Assembly: GCA_023666425.1 (NCBI GenBank)
Contig: JAMPCA010000002.1
Coordinates: 124,001-188,000 of the forward strand
Source: Muribaculaceae bacterium
Lineage (GTDB): Bacteria; Bacillota; Clostridia; Lachnospirales; Lachnospiraceae
Direction: 5' to 3'
Length of the DNA stretch: 64,000 nucleotides
Made by a program: the position numbers and the translations under genes. The notes beneath the pieces are model-generated. The model was not told the DNA's origin. It searched no databases and saw nothing but the letters and a program-made list of their open reading frames with translations. Shown here in pieces: positions 26,339-35,272 of the stretch (its first letter is position 1; each line of letters begins with the position of its first letter).

Positions 26339-27184
26339 TTATACCAGTGAACGGATCTCCTTAATCAGATTCTCAAACTGTGTGTCGATTCCGCAATCGA
26401 ACACCCCATAACTGGTCTCAAGCTGGCACTGGCCATCTTCCATCTTCAAATCCTGCAAAAGTTCGATGGACACATCGTTGCCCGCGTGTTCGCGGATCTC
26501 TTCCAGATGCTCCATGAGAAGCTCTTTATCCGCCTCGCTTGTGCGGATCCTGACCTTGCCGCCAACCTCTACATTCATCAGTGTATTGTTCAGCAGCGCA
26601 AGCAGAACCTCGCGCCGCCCTTCAAGCTCAATGTGAAAAATCTTGTCAAATACCGGAATCAGCGCATCTACGATATCGCCCTCCAGCTCTTCCATGCGAA
26701 GCTGAAACTCCGACTCAAGCTCTGTCCGCTTCTGCTCCTGCTCCTTAAGAAGCTGTTCCCGCAGCTGCTCAAGCTCCTGCTCCTGTCTCGCCAGCTCTGC
26801 CTCTCTCTCCTTCGCGCCCTCGGTAAAGCCCAGCGCCTTCTGCTCTTCAAATGCAGCATGCGCCTGCTCCCTGGTATCGGCCAGCAGGCGGTTCGCCTCG
26901 GCATTGGCTTCGTTCAACATCTGATCCGCCTGTTCCCTCGCATCGTCGAGAATCTGCTTTGCAATCTCATTCGGATCCGGCTGTGGTTCCGGCTCTATCC
27001 TCTGCGCAGCAATCCCCCCGGAAAAACCGTCGGAATCGCCGGGAAAACGCAGCCTCTCCGTCTCCGGAACCTGCGCTCCCACCGCCAGCTTGCGTATTTT
27101 TTCTTCCGCAGGACCGTTGGAATTGATTACGCGCTTTTTATCCTCCTGACGGACGACATAGTATTGCTTTAACAAATTAGACAA
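26339..27184 (-). CDS. fliH: Flagellar export ATPase regulator FliH
   Basis: FliH, the negative regulator and stalk partner of FliI. The middle is a long Glu/Gln-rich helix with a typical FliH coiled coil (about 90-190), followed by the globular C-terminal domain (DALIPVFDKIFHIELEGRRE, then ALLNNTLMNVEVGGKVRIR). I place the start at a TTG at 27184 (SNLLKQYYVVRQ) because GGAGGTGA lies 8 nt upstream, inside the fliG end. An in-frame ATG at 27205 would add seven residues and overlap fliG by 29 bp. It continues directly into fliI. Confidence 0.9.
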   Translation of the reverse strand: MSNLLKQYYVVRQEDKKRVINSNGPAEEKIRKLAVGAQVPETERLRFPGDSDGFSGGIAAQRIEPEPQPDPNEIAKQILDDAREQADQMLNEANAEANRLLADTREQAHAAFEEQKALGFTEGAKEREAELARQEQELEQLREQLLKEQEQKRTELESEFQLRMEELEGDIVDALIPVFDKIFHIELEGRREVLLALLNNTLMNVEVGGKVRIRTSEADKELLMEHLEEIREHAGNDVSIELLQDLKMEDGQCQLETSYGVFDCGIDTQFENLIKEIRSLV

Positions 27185-28181
27185 CGATATCGTCACCTCC
27201 GCCACGGGAAATTACAATCTCGCCGGCATCCTCGAGCTTTCGAATAACGCCGACAATCTTCTGCTGTGCCTCTTCTACATCCTTCATACGAACCGGACCC
27301 ATGAAATCCATATCTTCTTTGATCATGGCAGCCAGACGCTTGGAGAGGTTCTTGAATATTACATTCTGAACCTCCTCGTTGGCACTCTTTAGCGCCAGCT
27401 CCAGATCGGAATTGTCCACCTCACGCAGCACGCGCTGAATCGCACGGTCGTCCAGAAGCAGGATATCCTCGAATACGAACATCTTCTTGCGGATCTCGTC
27501 TGCCAGCTCCGGCTCTTCGATTTCCAGAGATTCCATGATATGTTTCTCTGTACCTCTGTCTACTGTATTTAAAATGCTTACGATTGCATCGATGCCACCC
27601 ACAATCGTGTAATCCTGATTGACAAGGGATGCAAGTCTTCTCTCCAGCACGCGCTCTACCTCCTTGATGACATCCGGGGAGGTTCTGTCCATTGTCGCAA
27701 TACGCCTTGCAACGTCCGCCTGTTTTTCCGGCGGCAGGGAACCCAGTACAAGAGCCGACTGTCCGGGCGCCAGATAGGACAAGATCATGGCAATCGTCTG
27801 CGGATGCTCATCCTGGATAAAGTTCAGCAGCTGGCTCGGGTCAGTCTTTCGGACAAACTCAAAGGGTCTAACCTGCAGGGATGCCGTCAGCTTTGCAATG
27901 ACGCCCTGCGCCTTGTCGCTGCCAAGCGCTTTCTCCAAAAGCTCCTTGGCATAGCCGATACCTCCCTCTGCGATATACTGCTGGGCAAGACATACCTGGT
28001 AGAATTCCTCCAGCACGTCCTCCTTGGTCTGCGGCGCAACGCTCCGCGTATTCGCAATCTCAAGAGTCAGTTCTTCAATTTCGTCTTCCTTTAGGTGTTT
28101 AAAAATGGTAGCCGCTTTCTCGGGTCCCAGCGTGATCAGCAAGATGGCCGCCTTCTGCACCCCATTGTATGTTTCAGCCAT
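27177..28181 (-). CDS. fliG: Flagellar motor switch protein FliG
   Basis: A 334-residue FliG in normal length with the N-terminal FliF-binding domain (AAILLITLGPEKAATIFKHL), the middle EHPQ motif (DEHPQTIAMILSYL, about residues 125-138) and the C-terminal torque domain (FVFEDILLLDDRAIQRVLRE, followed by ALKSANEEVQNVIFKNLSK). It joins the MS ring to the C ring and contacts MotA. I start at the ATG at 28181 (MAETYNGVQKA); its GGAGTAGGAG ribosome site overlaps the fliF stop. The 3' end overlaps fliH slightly. Confidence 0.96.
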   Translation of the reverse strand: MAETYNGVQKAAILLITLGPEKAATIFKHLKEDEIEELTLEIANTRSVAPQTKEDVLEEFYQVCLAQQYIAEGGIGYAKELLEKALGSDKAQGVIAKLTASLQVRPFEFVRKTDPSQLLNFIQDEHPQTIAMILSYLAPGQSALVLGSLPPEKQADVARRIATMDRTSPDVIKEVERVLERRLASLVNQDYTIVGGIDAIVSILNTVDRGTEKHIMESLEIEEPELADEIRKKMFVFEDILLLDDRAIQRVLREVDNSDLELALKSANEEVQNVIFKNLSKRLAAMIKEDMDFMGPVRMKDVEEAQQKIVGVIRKLEDAGEIVISRGGGDDIVV

Positions 28182-28186
28182 ATCTC

Positions 28187-29806
28187 CTACTCCCAATCCT
28201 CGTTCAGCCAGTTGCGCAGCAGGATTGCCGCCGCATCCGGATTTTCGTCTACGAATTTTTCTATCATCAGTCTGGTCTCGGATTTCTCGGAATAGCCGAT
28301 ATCCTCAAGCGATTCCTGATCCTCTGCGGTGGATTCCAGGAGAGCCTCCACCGACAGCTCCGGCTCCGGCTCGACTTCCTTCTGCTTTCTCGTGCTGCGG
28401 AATACCACATAACCTAGCAGGGCAAAAATCAGCACTGTAAGCAGAATCTGTAAAATGTCCGTGACGCCGATGCTCCGGCCTGCCTCATCTACAAACAGCG
28501 GTCTCTCGATACAGATAAATTCCACCTCTGTCTCCGCACAGCCCACGACTTTTGCCACCATGGATATGTACGCCGGATCCACGTCCACCTGCGTGTTGTC
28601 CGCATGAGCCGCCTTATACTCTTCCCACGTCATATCCTGCAGCTCGCCGTTGCCTCTTACAATCTCCTCCTTGTAGAGGACGTCGCGTATGGCGACCACG
28701 GCCGCCGAACAGTTGTCGTAATTGACAGAGCCGCCCCGGTTCTCAGTGGTGATGATCTCTTCGTTGTTGTTGTAGTTGATTTCTTCTTTATTGACACTCC
28801 ACTCACCGTTATTGGTGCCGGTGTAGTAACTGGTGTCGTCATTGTTGCTGGTCGTCCCGGGAACGCCCTCCACCGATCCGGTTCCGGTGGCGGAATAGCT
28901 GGACTGGTTTGCAATTTCTCCGGTATCCATCCCATCGTTATGCCAGAAGCGGTGGGTCGTACTCGTAACCGCATCAAAGCTCATATCCAGCTTTAAGCCG
29001 ACCTCGACCTTTGAGAACAGGCCGGACTCCTCAAAGGCATCCTTGATTTCTGCCTTCATGGCCGCCGCCGTCTGGTTCTGCTGGTCCAGCTGGTCGGAAA
29101 TCAGGGTGCTCTCCGAATCCTCGTCCGCCCCGGAATACAGAATCTTCGAGTCGCTCTGATTCAGTATCGTCACATTGTCAGTAGATTTGTTCCCGAGCTG
29201 TGTCGCGATGAAGCGGGCGATGGAATACGCCTGTTCCGCGCTTATGGATCCGTTCAGATCCAGACTGACGCTCGCCGAACTCTCCTGCATCTGGGAAACC
29301 AGCGTTCCGTCATCCTTTGCAATATCCAAAGAGACCGTGGCGGAATTGATAAGCTCCTGCGCCGCCAGATCCTCCGCAAGCTTTCGCTCCAGATAGAGCT
29401 TATACTGCTTTTGTTTGTCCGCCTCCGTGGTAGAAAAACTGCTGTCCAGATAATCGGAAAGATTCGCGCCGGAGAGCGTGTATCCATTCGTCGCATAATT
29501 GTTGGAACCCAGCAACATGTTGGCGTCCGATTCGTCATCTTTATCGACTTCAAACTTCGTCGTGTTGTTCACCCGGTATTTGATGGTGCCGTCCGCCTCC
29601 AGAAGATCCTTGATTGCGCTGGCTTCCTTGTAATCGCTCGCGTCAATCAGCGGCACATAGACAGGCCTCGTCATAACGACAGCCAGAATAGCCAGTGCTA
29701 TAATGACTATCGCCGTAAGGCTTAGCATCAGCGCTTTCTGTCTGGATGTAAACTTTTTCCACCATTCTGATATTTGATTTATAAGCTTCTGTAACTGTTC
29801 CGGCAT
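28187..29806 (-). CDS. fliF: Flagellar MS-ring protein FliF
   Basis: A 539-residue FliF with an N-terminal helix (about 26-46), the periplasmic ring-building domains (YKLYLERKLAEDLAAQELIN, then FIATQLGNKSTDNVTILNQS), a Ser/Asn/Thr-rich region, a second helix (about 440-462, DILQILLTVLIFALLGYVV) and the C-terminal FliG-binding tail (MIEKFVDENPDAAAILLRNW). It is the first-assembled ring of the basal body and the platform for the C ring and the export gate. It follows fliE by about 40 bp. Confidence 0.95.
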   Translation of the reverse strand: MPEQLQKLINQISEWWKKFTSRQKALMLSLTAIVIIALAILAVVMTRPVYVPLIDASDYKEASAIKDLLEADGTIKYRVNNTTKFEVDKDDESDANMLLGSNNYATNGYTLSGANLSDYLDSSFSTTEADKQKQYKLYLERKLAEDLAAQELINSATVSLDIAKDDGTLVSQMQESSASVSLDLNGSISAEQAYSIARFIATQLGNKSTDNVTILNQSDSKILYSGADEDSESTLISDQLDQQNQTAAAMKAEIKDAFEESGLFSKVEVGLKLDMSFDAVTSTTHRFWHNDGMDTGEIANQSSYSATGTGSVEGVPGTTSNNDDTSYYTGTNNGEWSVNKEEINYNNNEEIITTENRGGSVNYDNCSAAVVAIRDVLYKEEIVRGNGELQDMTWEEYKAAHADNTQVDVDPAYISMVAKVVGCAETEVEFICIERPLFVDEAGRSIGVTDILQILLTVLIFALLGYVVFRSTRKQKEVEPEPELSVEALLESTAEDQESLEDIGYSEKSETRLMIEKFVDENPDAAAILLRNWLNEDWE

Positions 29807-29845
29807 CTATGTACCATCCTCCTCATCGACCCGTAACAAACTTTA

Positions 29846-30157
29846 TTATACCTGCATCTGCATAATCTGATTGTAACCCTCTATGAGCCTGTCACGCACT
29901 GCCACTGTATACTGTAAGGCAATATTGGCCTTCGATGCTGCAATCAGTAAATCGTGTGTATTCTCCGCCTCGCCCATGGCGAAACGGATCTCCTCTGCCT
30001 CCGCCCTGTTCTGCAGGGTGTTCGTCTCCTCCAGAGAGCTCATCATCGACTCCAGCACAGAGCTAAACGTCTCGTCGTCTGTCTCCACCAGAGAATTCCG
30101 CTTTGCAAAGGTATTCAGATAATCCGATGTAATACCGGTCAAATTCGCAATATCCAT
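29846..30157 (-). CDS. fliE: Basal-body rod adaptor FliE
   Basis: A 103-residue FliE of normal length, with the conserved C-terminal half AENTHDLLIAASKANIALQY then VAVRDRLIEGYNQIMQMQV. FliE sits between the MS ring and the rod. It follows flgC by 21 bp. Nothing unusual. Confidence 0.95.
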   Translation of the reverse strand: MDIANLTGITSDYLNTFAKRNSLVETDDETFSSVLESMMSSLEETNTLQNRAEAEEIRFAMGEAENTHDLLIAASKANIALQYTVAVRDRLIEGYNQIMQMQV

Positions 30158-30178
30158 GTCAGTGATTCACCTTCCCTC

Positions 30179-30622
30179 TTATGACTGTCCGATCGTCAGT
30201 CCGGTCTGCGCCATGCTCTTGCTCGCCTCAAATGCCGTCGCATTCGCCTCGTAGGAGCGCGTGGCATCGATAAGATCCGTCATCTCTGTGACTGTGTTCA
30301 CGTTCGGGTACGACACATACCCGTTCTCGTCTGCATCCGGATTGGCCGGATCATACTCCATAATAAAATCTGTGGAATAATCCTCCGTCACCCGGGATAC
30401 CTTCACACCGTTCCCCACCGAGGGGTTCTTGGAAGTGGAGAAGAAATAGCTAAAGGGCGTCACATTCTTCTCCTGGAAGGTTACGATCTTCCTCCGGTAC
30501 GGCTCATCATTCTCATTGCGCGTCGTGTTCACATTCGCAATGTTCTCCGCGATAATGTCTGTGCGGAACCGCTGTGCCGTCATACCGGTGGCGCTAATAT
30601 TAAAAGCCTGAAATAATCCCAT
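30179..30622 (-). CDS. flgC: Flagellar proximal rod protein FlgC
   Basis: A 147-residue FlgC with the rod-protein N-terminus (FQAFNISATGMTAQRFRTDI, then IAENIANVNTTR) and the conserved C-terminal segment (GYVSYPNVNTVTEMTDLIDA, then TRSYEANATAFEASKSMA). Length is normal. It is the second gene of the operon, 19 bp after flgB. Confidence 0.96.
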   Translation of the reverse strand: MGLFQAFNISATGMTAQRFRTDIIAENIANVNTTRNENDEPYRRKIVTFQEKNVTPFSYFFSTSKNPSVGNGVKVSRVTEDYSTDFIMEYDPANPDADENGYVSYPNVNTVTEMTDLIDATRSYEANATAFEASKSMAQTGLTIGQS

Positions 30623-30641
30623 TTATGTATCCTCCTGCCTC

Positions 30642-31028
30642 TTACGAAAGAACTGTCCGCATCCGCGAAAATTCCTGATTGATGCTCGTAGTGACCGCCG
30701 TGTAGCGAATCTGCTCCGATGCAAGCTCCACGTTCTCCGTGTCAATGTCTACATTGCCTCTGTCCATACGGTAGGAATATCCCGCCATATCCGTGTAGGT
30801 CATGGGATTGAGCTGTGTGAGATCCGCACGGCCAATCTTCGCGTCCAGTGACTCATCCTTATATCCCAGCTCTTCCTTAAGGAGCGACTGGAAATCCAGA
30901 TCCTTCCTCTTGTAGCCGGGGGTGTCTACATTGGCAATATTGTTGGCGAGCAGATTCTCTCTCTTCCAGCTGGCGTCCGCCGCCTTATCCAATACATTCA
31001 CATAGTTAAAAGCGTTTGTACTAATCAT
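30642..31028 (-). CDS. flgB: Flagellar proximal rod protein FlgB
   Basis: A 128-residue FlgB with the conserved LLANNIANVDTPGYKRKDLD motif (residues about 26-45) and the C-terminal helix AVTTSINQEFSRMRTVLS. It is the first gene of the fla/che cluster. The ATG is preceded by AGGAGGTGC. A sigma-A-like promoter and the codY terminator lie in the upstream 180 bp. Confidence 0.96.
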   Translation of the reverse strand: MISTNAFNYVNVLDKAADASWKRENLLANNIANVDTPGYKRKDLDFQSLLKEELGYKDESLDAKIGRADLTQLNPMTYTDMAGYSYRMDRGNVDIDTENVELASEQIRYTAVTTSINQEFSRMRTVLS

Positions 31029-31094
31029 TCTGCACCTCCTGTAATGCTGTGGAAAAATATTACATCTTGTGCCTCTAACAATCCTATCATACTA

Positions 31095-31122
31095 ATTATA
31101 GTAGAAATTGTGAAAAACACAA
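31095..31122 (-). promoter_or_regulatory. Promoter of the fla/che cluster (flgB)
   Basis: On the minus strand TTGTGT (-35, 31117-31122), a 16-bp spacer and a perfect TATAAT (-10, 31095-31100), about 65 bp upstream of flgB. The -10 fits sigma-A well, the -35 moderately. No sigma-28 type site was found here, consistent with an early flagellar promoter. Confidence 0.65.
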
Positions 31123-31154
31123 GAGCTTTTTCGGATTTTTTACAAAATAACTTC

Positions 31155-31190
31155 AAAAAAGGACCTATACCCGCATATAAGTCCCTTTTT
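31155..31190 (-). terminator. Intrinsic terminator after codY
   Basis: On the minus strand an imperfect stem of about 14 bp (AAAAAGGGACTTATA pairing with TATAGGTCCTTTTT, one bulged G and one G-U pair) ends in six U. It lies about 20 bp past the codY stop and separates codY from the flagellar promoter. Confidence 0.8.
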
Positions 31191-31210
31191 CGCGCCCCTT
31201 TCGGTGTATG

Positions 31211-31993
31211 TCAAAGCTTTGTGTTCTTTCGCTTTAAAGCCTCAAGCTCCTCGAACACTACGTCGTTCACCACCTTTATGTAGGTTCCCTTCATCCCTGA
31301 AGATCTCGATTCGATTACGCCCGCGCTCTCAAATTTGCGCAGAGCGTTTACAATGACTGACCGGGTAATCCCCACCCGGTCTGCGATCCGGCTGGCTACA
31401 AGGATTCCCTCATTGCCGTCCAGCTCGTCAAAAATATGGGTGATTGCCTCCAGCTCTGAGAAGGAAAGCGTATTGATCGCCGATTTGACGATTGCGACCT
31501 TTCTGGCCTCCTCCGCGCTCTCCTCATTGACTGAACGCATCATCTCCAGCCCCACCACCGTAGTACCGTACTCTGTCAGAATAATGTCGTCGATATCGTA
31601 CTCTTTATCGCTCCGGTATTCAAATAAGGTGCCAAGTCTCTCCCCCGCAATGTCGATGGGGGTGATGATTGCCCGGTACTTTTTCGACTCCCCGCCAAAG
31701 CCCAGGGTCTCCAGATTGACATTCTCCTTTGTGGAGAGAATGCCGAGAAGACGCTCGTTCAGCTCCGGGTCAATGAAATCTCCCACCTCGTCCACAATCA
31801 GTTCCTTTAGTTCATCGACGCCCTTGCAGAGGCCGGAGCCTAAGACTTTTCCCTTCTTGCTGATCACAAGGATATCCGAGTCGAGGATCCCCGTCAGCAC
31901 CTCGCAGATATCGTTGAACACCACCTTTGAAGAACTGTTGTTGTGGAGCAGTTTGTTTATTTTTCTCGTTTTATCCAAGAGCTGTACACTCAT
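31211..31993 (-). CDS. codY: GTP-sensing and branched-chain-amino-acid-sensing global repressor CodY
   Basis: A 260-residue CodY of normal length. The N-terminal GAF domain (MSVQLLDKTRKINKLL onward) binds branched-chain amino acids in the family, and the C-terminal winged helix is typical (ILVASRIADRVGITRSVIVN, then ALRKFESAGVIESRSSGMKG). The ATG at 31993 has GGAGG 7 nt upstream. CodY represses nutrient-acquisition, motility and sporulation genes in rich conditions in Bacillus and Clostridium. Here it is the last gene before the fla/che cluster, and its own promoter carries a CodY box. Confidence 0.96.
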   Translation of the reverse strand: MSVQLLDKTRKINKLLHNNSSSKVVFNDICEVLTGILDSDILVISKKGKVLGSGLCKGVDELKELIVDEVGDFIDPELNERLLGILSTKENVNLETLGFGGESKKYRAIITPIDIAGERLGTLFEYRSDKEYDIDDIILTEYGTTVVGLEMMRSVNEESAEEARKVAIVKSAINTLSFSELEAITHIFDELDGNEGILVASRIADRVGITRSVIVNALRKFESAGVIESRSSGMKGTYIKVVNDVVFEELEALKRKNTKL

Positions 31994-32031
31994 TTTCTGT
32001 CCTCCCGTCGCCAAACCCTGGTTGCACTTCT

Positions 32032-32060
32032 ATCTTATCACAATTTTTCAGACAATTCAA
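32032..32060 (-). promoter_or_regulatory. codY promoter
   Basis: On the minus strand TTGAAT (-35, 32055-32060), a 17-bp spacer and TAAGAT (-10, 32032-32037), 38 bp upstream of the codY start. It lies between topA and codY, so codY can be transcribed apart from comM-dprA-topA. Confidence 0.65.
32042..32057 (-). promoter_or_regulatory. codY: CodY-binding box in the codY promoter
   Basis: The minus-strand sequence AATTGTCTGAAAAATT matches the CodY consensus AATTTTCWGAAAATT at 13 of 15 positions. It overlaps the -35 element and most of the spacer, where a bound repressor would block RNA polymerase. This implies autorepression of codY. Confidence 0.7.
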
Positions 32061-32089
32061 GCTAATTCATAATATTTTAAGAATAGCAT

Positions 32090-34165
32090 TTATGTTTCCT
32101 TTTCTTTCGGCTCTGTGTAACCGCAATGCGTGTCGGCGCAGGCCAGCCTGCCGCCCTTTTCCACCATATAGCCGCCACAGTTCGGGCACTTCTTCTCCAC
32201 CGGGCGTCCCCAGCTCATAAAGTCGCATTCCGGGTAGCCGATGCAGCCGTAATAGCGCCTGCCCTTTTTGGTCATCTTAATGACCACGTCCCTGCCGCAC
32301 TGGGGACATGCCACGCCGATTTTTTCATAGTAGGGCTTTGTGTTCCGGCAGTCCGGGAAGCCCGGGCAGGCTAAAAACTTGCCGTGCGGCCCGTATTTGA
32401 CGACAAGGTTTCTGCCGCAGAGCTCACAGACCTCCTCTGTCACCTCGTCCTCGATCGTCACCTTTTCCAGCTCCTTCTCCGCCACCTGTACGGCCGCCTC
32501 CAGATCCGGATAAAAATTCGACACCACGCTCTTCCACGGCGCTTTGCCCTCCGCCACGCTGTCTAAAAGACTCTCCATGTTCGCTGTAAAATGCTCATCC
32601 ACGATCGTGGGAAAGGAGGATTTCATAATTGAGTTGACCACTGTGCCGATCTCCGTCACATAGAGGTTCTTGTTCTCCTTCGTAATGTAACGGCGCGCGA
32701 TGATGGTGGTAATAATCGGAGAGTAAGTGCTGGGACGTCCGATGCCCAGCTCCTCCAGTGTCTTGACAAGGGAGGCCTCTGTATAATGTGCCGGCGGCTG
32801 GGTAAAATGCTGCTTCGGTTCAAACTCCACGAGGGAGAGCTCCGTGTCCATATCCATGGACTTAAGCATCGCCTGCTTCTCCTCTTTCTCATCCTCCGCC
32901 TCTGTGTAGGCGAGCATAAAGCCGTCAAAAGCAAGCTTTGAGGTGGAAACTCTGAAACGGTACTCCCCCGCCCCGAGCGTGACGCTCATCGTCTCATACA
33001 CGGCGTTTGCCATGCGGCTCGCCGCAAAGCGTCTCCAGATCAGCTGGTACAGACGGAACTGGTCGCGGCTTAAGGAATCCTTGATATCCGCAGGCGCCCT
33101 CTCAATGTCCGAAGGACGGATGGCCTCGTGGGCGTCCTGAATCTTGGCGCTTCCCTTTCTGCTCCGCTCTCCCTCCGAGAGATAGGCCGCACCGTAGTTT
33201 TCCTCCACAAAGGCGCGGGCGGCCGCATCCGCCTCCTCGGAGATCCGGACGCTGTCGGTACGCAGATAGGTGATCAGACCCACGGTGCCCTGCCCCTTGA
33301 TATCCACGCCCTCATAGAGCTGCTGGGCAATGCGCATGGTCTTGGAAATCGGAAAATTCAGTGCTTTGGAGGCCTCCTGCTGCAGCGTGCTGGTGGTAAA
33401 AGGAAGCGGCGCCTTTTTGATGCGCTCCCCTTTTTTGATATCCTGCACCGTGAATTTTTCACCTGCAAGCTCTGCGAGCACCTGCTTCATCTGCTCCCCG
33501 GAGGTAATCTCAAGCTTCTCTCCCCCCTTTTCCACAAGCTTCGCCACGATGGGCTTTTTCTCCCCCGCGGGGAGCAGGGACGCTTCCAGTGACCAGTATT
33601 CCTCGGGAATAAATGCCTCTATCTCCTCTTCCCTGTCGCAGACGATCCGCAACGCCACGGACTGCACCCTGCCCGCGCTGAGTCCCCGCTTGACCTTCGC
33701 CCACAACAAGGGGCTGATCCGGTAGCCCACCATCCTGTCCAGCATTCTTCTGGTCTGCTGGGCGTCCACCAGATCCATGTCGATCTCCCGGGGATTTTTC
33801 AGGGAAGCCGTGACCGCGCTCTTCGTGATCTCGTTAAAGCTGATCCGGCTCACCTTTTTATCCTCCAGGCGAAGCGCCTGCATCAGATGCCACGAAATTG
33901 CCTCCCCCTCCCGGTCAGGGTCGGTCGCGAGATAGATTTTATCCGCCTTTTTTACCTCTTTGCGGAGCTTCGCCAGCACCTCTCCCTTCCCCCGGATGGT
34001 AATGTACTTCGGCTCGTAATCCTCCTCCGGCGAGAAGCCAAGCCTGCTCTTGGGCAGATCCCTGACATGCCCGTTCGATGCCATAACCTCGTAATTCCTG
34101 CCGAGAAATTTCTTGATCGTCTTCACCTTGGCCGGTGACTCCACGATAACCAGATACTTTGCCAT
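32090..34165 (-). CDS. topA: DNA topoisomerase I TopA
   Basis: A 691-residue type IA topoisomerase that relaxes negative supercoils. The TOPRIM domain is at the N-terminus (YLVIVESPAKVKTIKKFLG; TDPDREGEA near 81-89), the catalytic Tyr is about residue 300 (GLITYLRTDSVRIS), and there are three C-terminal zinc ribbons with CxxC pairs (CELCGR, CPQCGR, CPNCGG and partners). The ATG at 34165 has AAGGAG 8 nt upstream. It follows dprA by about 30 bp, the conserved dprA-topA-codY arrangement of Firmicutes. Confidence 0.97.
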   Translation of the reverse strand: MAKYLVIVESPAKVKTIKKFLGRNYEVMASNGHVRDLPKSRLGFSPEEDYEPKYITIRGKGEVLAKLRKEVKKADKIYLATDPDREGEAISWHLMQALRLEDKKVSRISFNEITKSAVTASLKNPREIDMDLVDAQQTRRMLDRMVGYRISPLLWAKVKRGLSAGRVQSVALRIVCDREEEIEAFIPEEYWSLEASLLPAGEKKPIVAKLVEKGGEKLEITSGEQMKQVLAELAGEKFTVQDIKKGERIKKAPLPFTTSTLQQEASKALNFPISKTMRIAQQLYEGVDIKGQGTVGLITYLRTDSVRISEEADAAARAFVEENYGAAYLSEGERSRKGSAKIQDAHEAIRPSDIERAPADIKDSLSRDQFRLYQLIWRRFAASRMANAVYETMSVTLGAGEYRFRVSTSKLAFDGFMLAYTEAEDEKEEKQAMLKSMDMDTELSLVEFEPKQHFTQPPAHYTEASLVKTLEELGIGRPSTYSPIITTIIARRYITKENKNLYVTEIGTVVNSIMKSSFPTIVDEHFTANMESLLDSVAEGKAPWKSVVSNFYPDLEAAVQVAEKELEKVTIEDEVTEEVCELCGRNLVVKYGPHGKFLACPGFPDCRNTKPYYEKIGVACPQCGRDVVIKMTKKGRRYYGCIGYPECDFMSWGRPVEKKCPNCGGYMVEKGGRLACADTHCGYTEPKEKET

Positions 34166-34194
34166 ATACACTGCTCCTTTTTATTTTCTGACGC

Positions 34195-35271
34195 TTACAG
34201 CTTCTTCCTATAATAATTGGGAACGGTCTCTTCAATCCATCCCTTTTGCTCCAGCCGCTCCAAAATCCCTAAAAGCTCCAAAAGACTGTAGGGGCCGTTC
34301 TGCACCAGCGAGCCGATGCCCAGCGGAGCAAAATCGAATAAACTATACACCAACTGTTCATCTTTTTCAAGAAGATTTTTTCGAAAGTCCATTTGCACAC
34401 AGCTTTGGCCGCTGCTTAAGGAGAGTTCCTCCATAAAGCTTTCCACCGACGCGAGTACGCCCGCGCCCTGCCGGATCAGCTCATTGCAGCCGCCGCTCAG
34501 CTCGTCGGTGATCCTCCCCGGAAGGGCGTAAACCTCCCGCCCCTGCTCTAAGGCATAGTCCGCCGTGATCAGCGAGCCGCTCCTGCTTCTCGCCTCAATG
34601 ACCACCGTATACTCGCACAGCCCGGAAATGATGCGGTTCCTCTGTGGAAACAGCATGGGTCTTGGCGCTGTTCCCGGCGGATATTCGGAGAGTATGCCAC
34701 CTTTCACCGGGATTTTTTCATACAGATATCGGTTTTGGGCGGGATAGCAGACGTCTATGCCGCAGCCTAAGACCGCGTAGGTTCTGCCGGATACATCGAG
34801 CACGCCCATATGGCCATCCGCATCGATGCCTCTCGCCATTCCGCTCACCACATCGACATCCGCCTGTGCCAGTTCTTTCGCAAGCGCCCGGGCAATCTGG
34901 CTTCCGTAAGCGCTCCGTCCCCTCGCGCCGACGATCGCAACGCTCCTTTTGGAGGAATCGGGCAGATTTCCGAGATAATACAGGCCATAGGGCGGCTTTG
35001 GAATATTCCGGAGCCTTTGGGGATACGCCGCCTCCTCAATGGTCACAAAGCCTATGCCCCGCTCCTTAAGCTTCATCCACTCGCCTTCAAGATTCCATTT
35101 CCTCCGGCTCTCCAGGATGCGCTCCCTGTCCGCCGTCTCCAGTCCCGGCAGCCTGCGAAGAGCCGCATCGCTCAGCCCGTACAGCTCCTCTGCCGAAGTG
35201 CAGGATTCCAGGATGAGCTGCCGCTTGCATGGCGTGATGCCGGCAATATTTGAAAACCACAATCCGTACAT
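34195..35271 (-). CDS. dprA: DNA-processing protein DprA
   Basis: A 358-residue DprA/Smf, which loads RecA on incoming single-stranded DNA during natural transformation. It has an N-terminal HhH/SAM-like part, the Rossmann-like DprA core (VAIVGARGRSAYGSQIARAL, SGMARGIDADGH, FPQRNRIISGLCEYTVVIEA, GSLITADYALEQGREVYALP) and a C-terminal winged-helix domain. It starts 1 bp after the comM-like gene, which suggests a small DNA-processing operon. Whether the host is naturally competent cannot be told from this window. Confidence 0.96.
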   Translation of the reverse strand: MYGLWFSNIAGITPCKRQLILESCTSAEELYGLSDAALRRLPGLETADRERILESRRKWNLEGEWMKLKERGIGFVTIEEAAYPQRLRNIPKPPYGLYYLGNLPDSSKRSVAIVGARGRSAYGSQIARALAKELAQADVDVVSGMARGIDADGHMGVLDVSGRTYAVLGCGIDVCYPAQNRYLYEKIPVKGGILSEYPPGTAPRPMLFPQRNRIISGLCEYTVVIEARSRSGSLITADYALEQGREVYALPGRITDELSGGCNELIRQGAGVLASVESFMEELSLSSGQSCVQMDFRKNLLEKDEQLVYSLFDFAPLGIGSLVQNGPYSLLELLGILERLEQKGWIEETVPNYYRKKL

Positions 35272-35272
35272 G

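Noticed and set aside
31135-31149. CodY box upstream of the flgB promoter (ATTTTGTAAAAAAT-type palindrome)
   Set aside because: It has four mismatches to the 15-bp consensus in an AT-rich stretch, so it is not distinguishable from chance.
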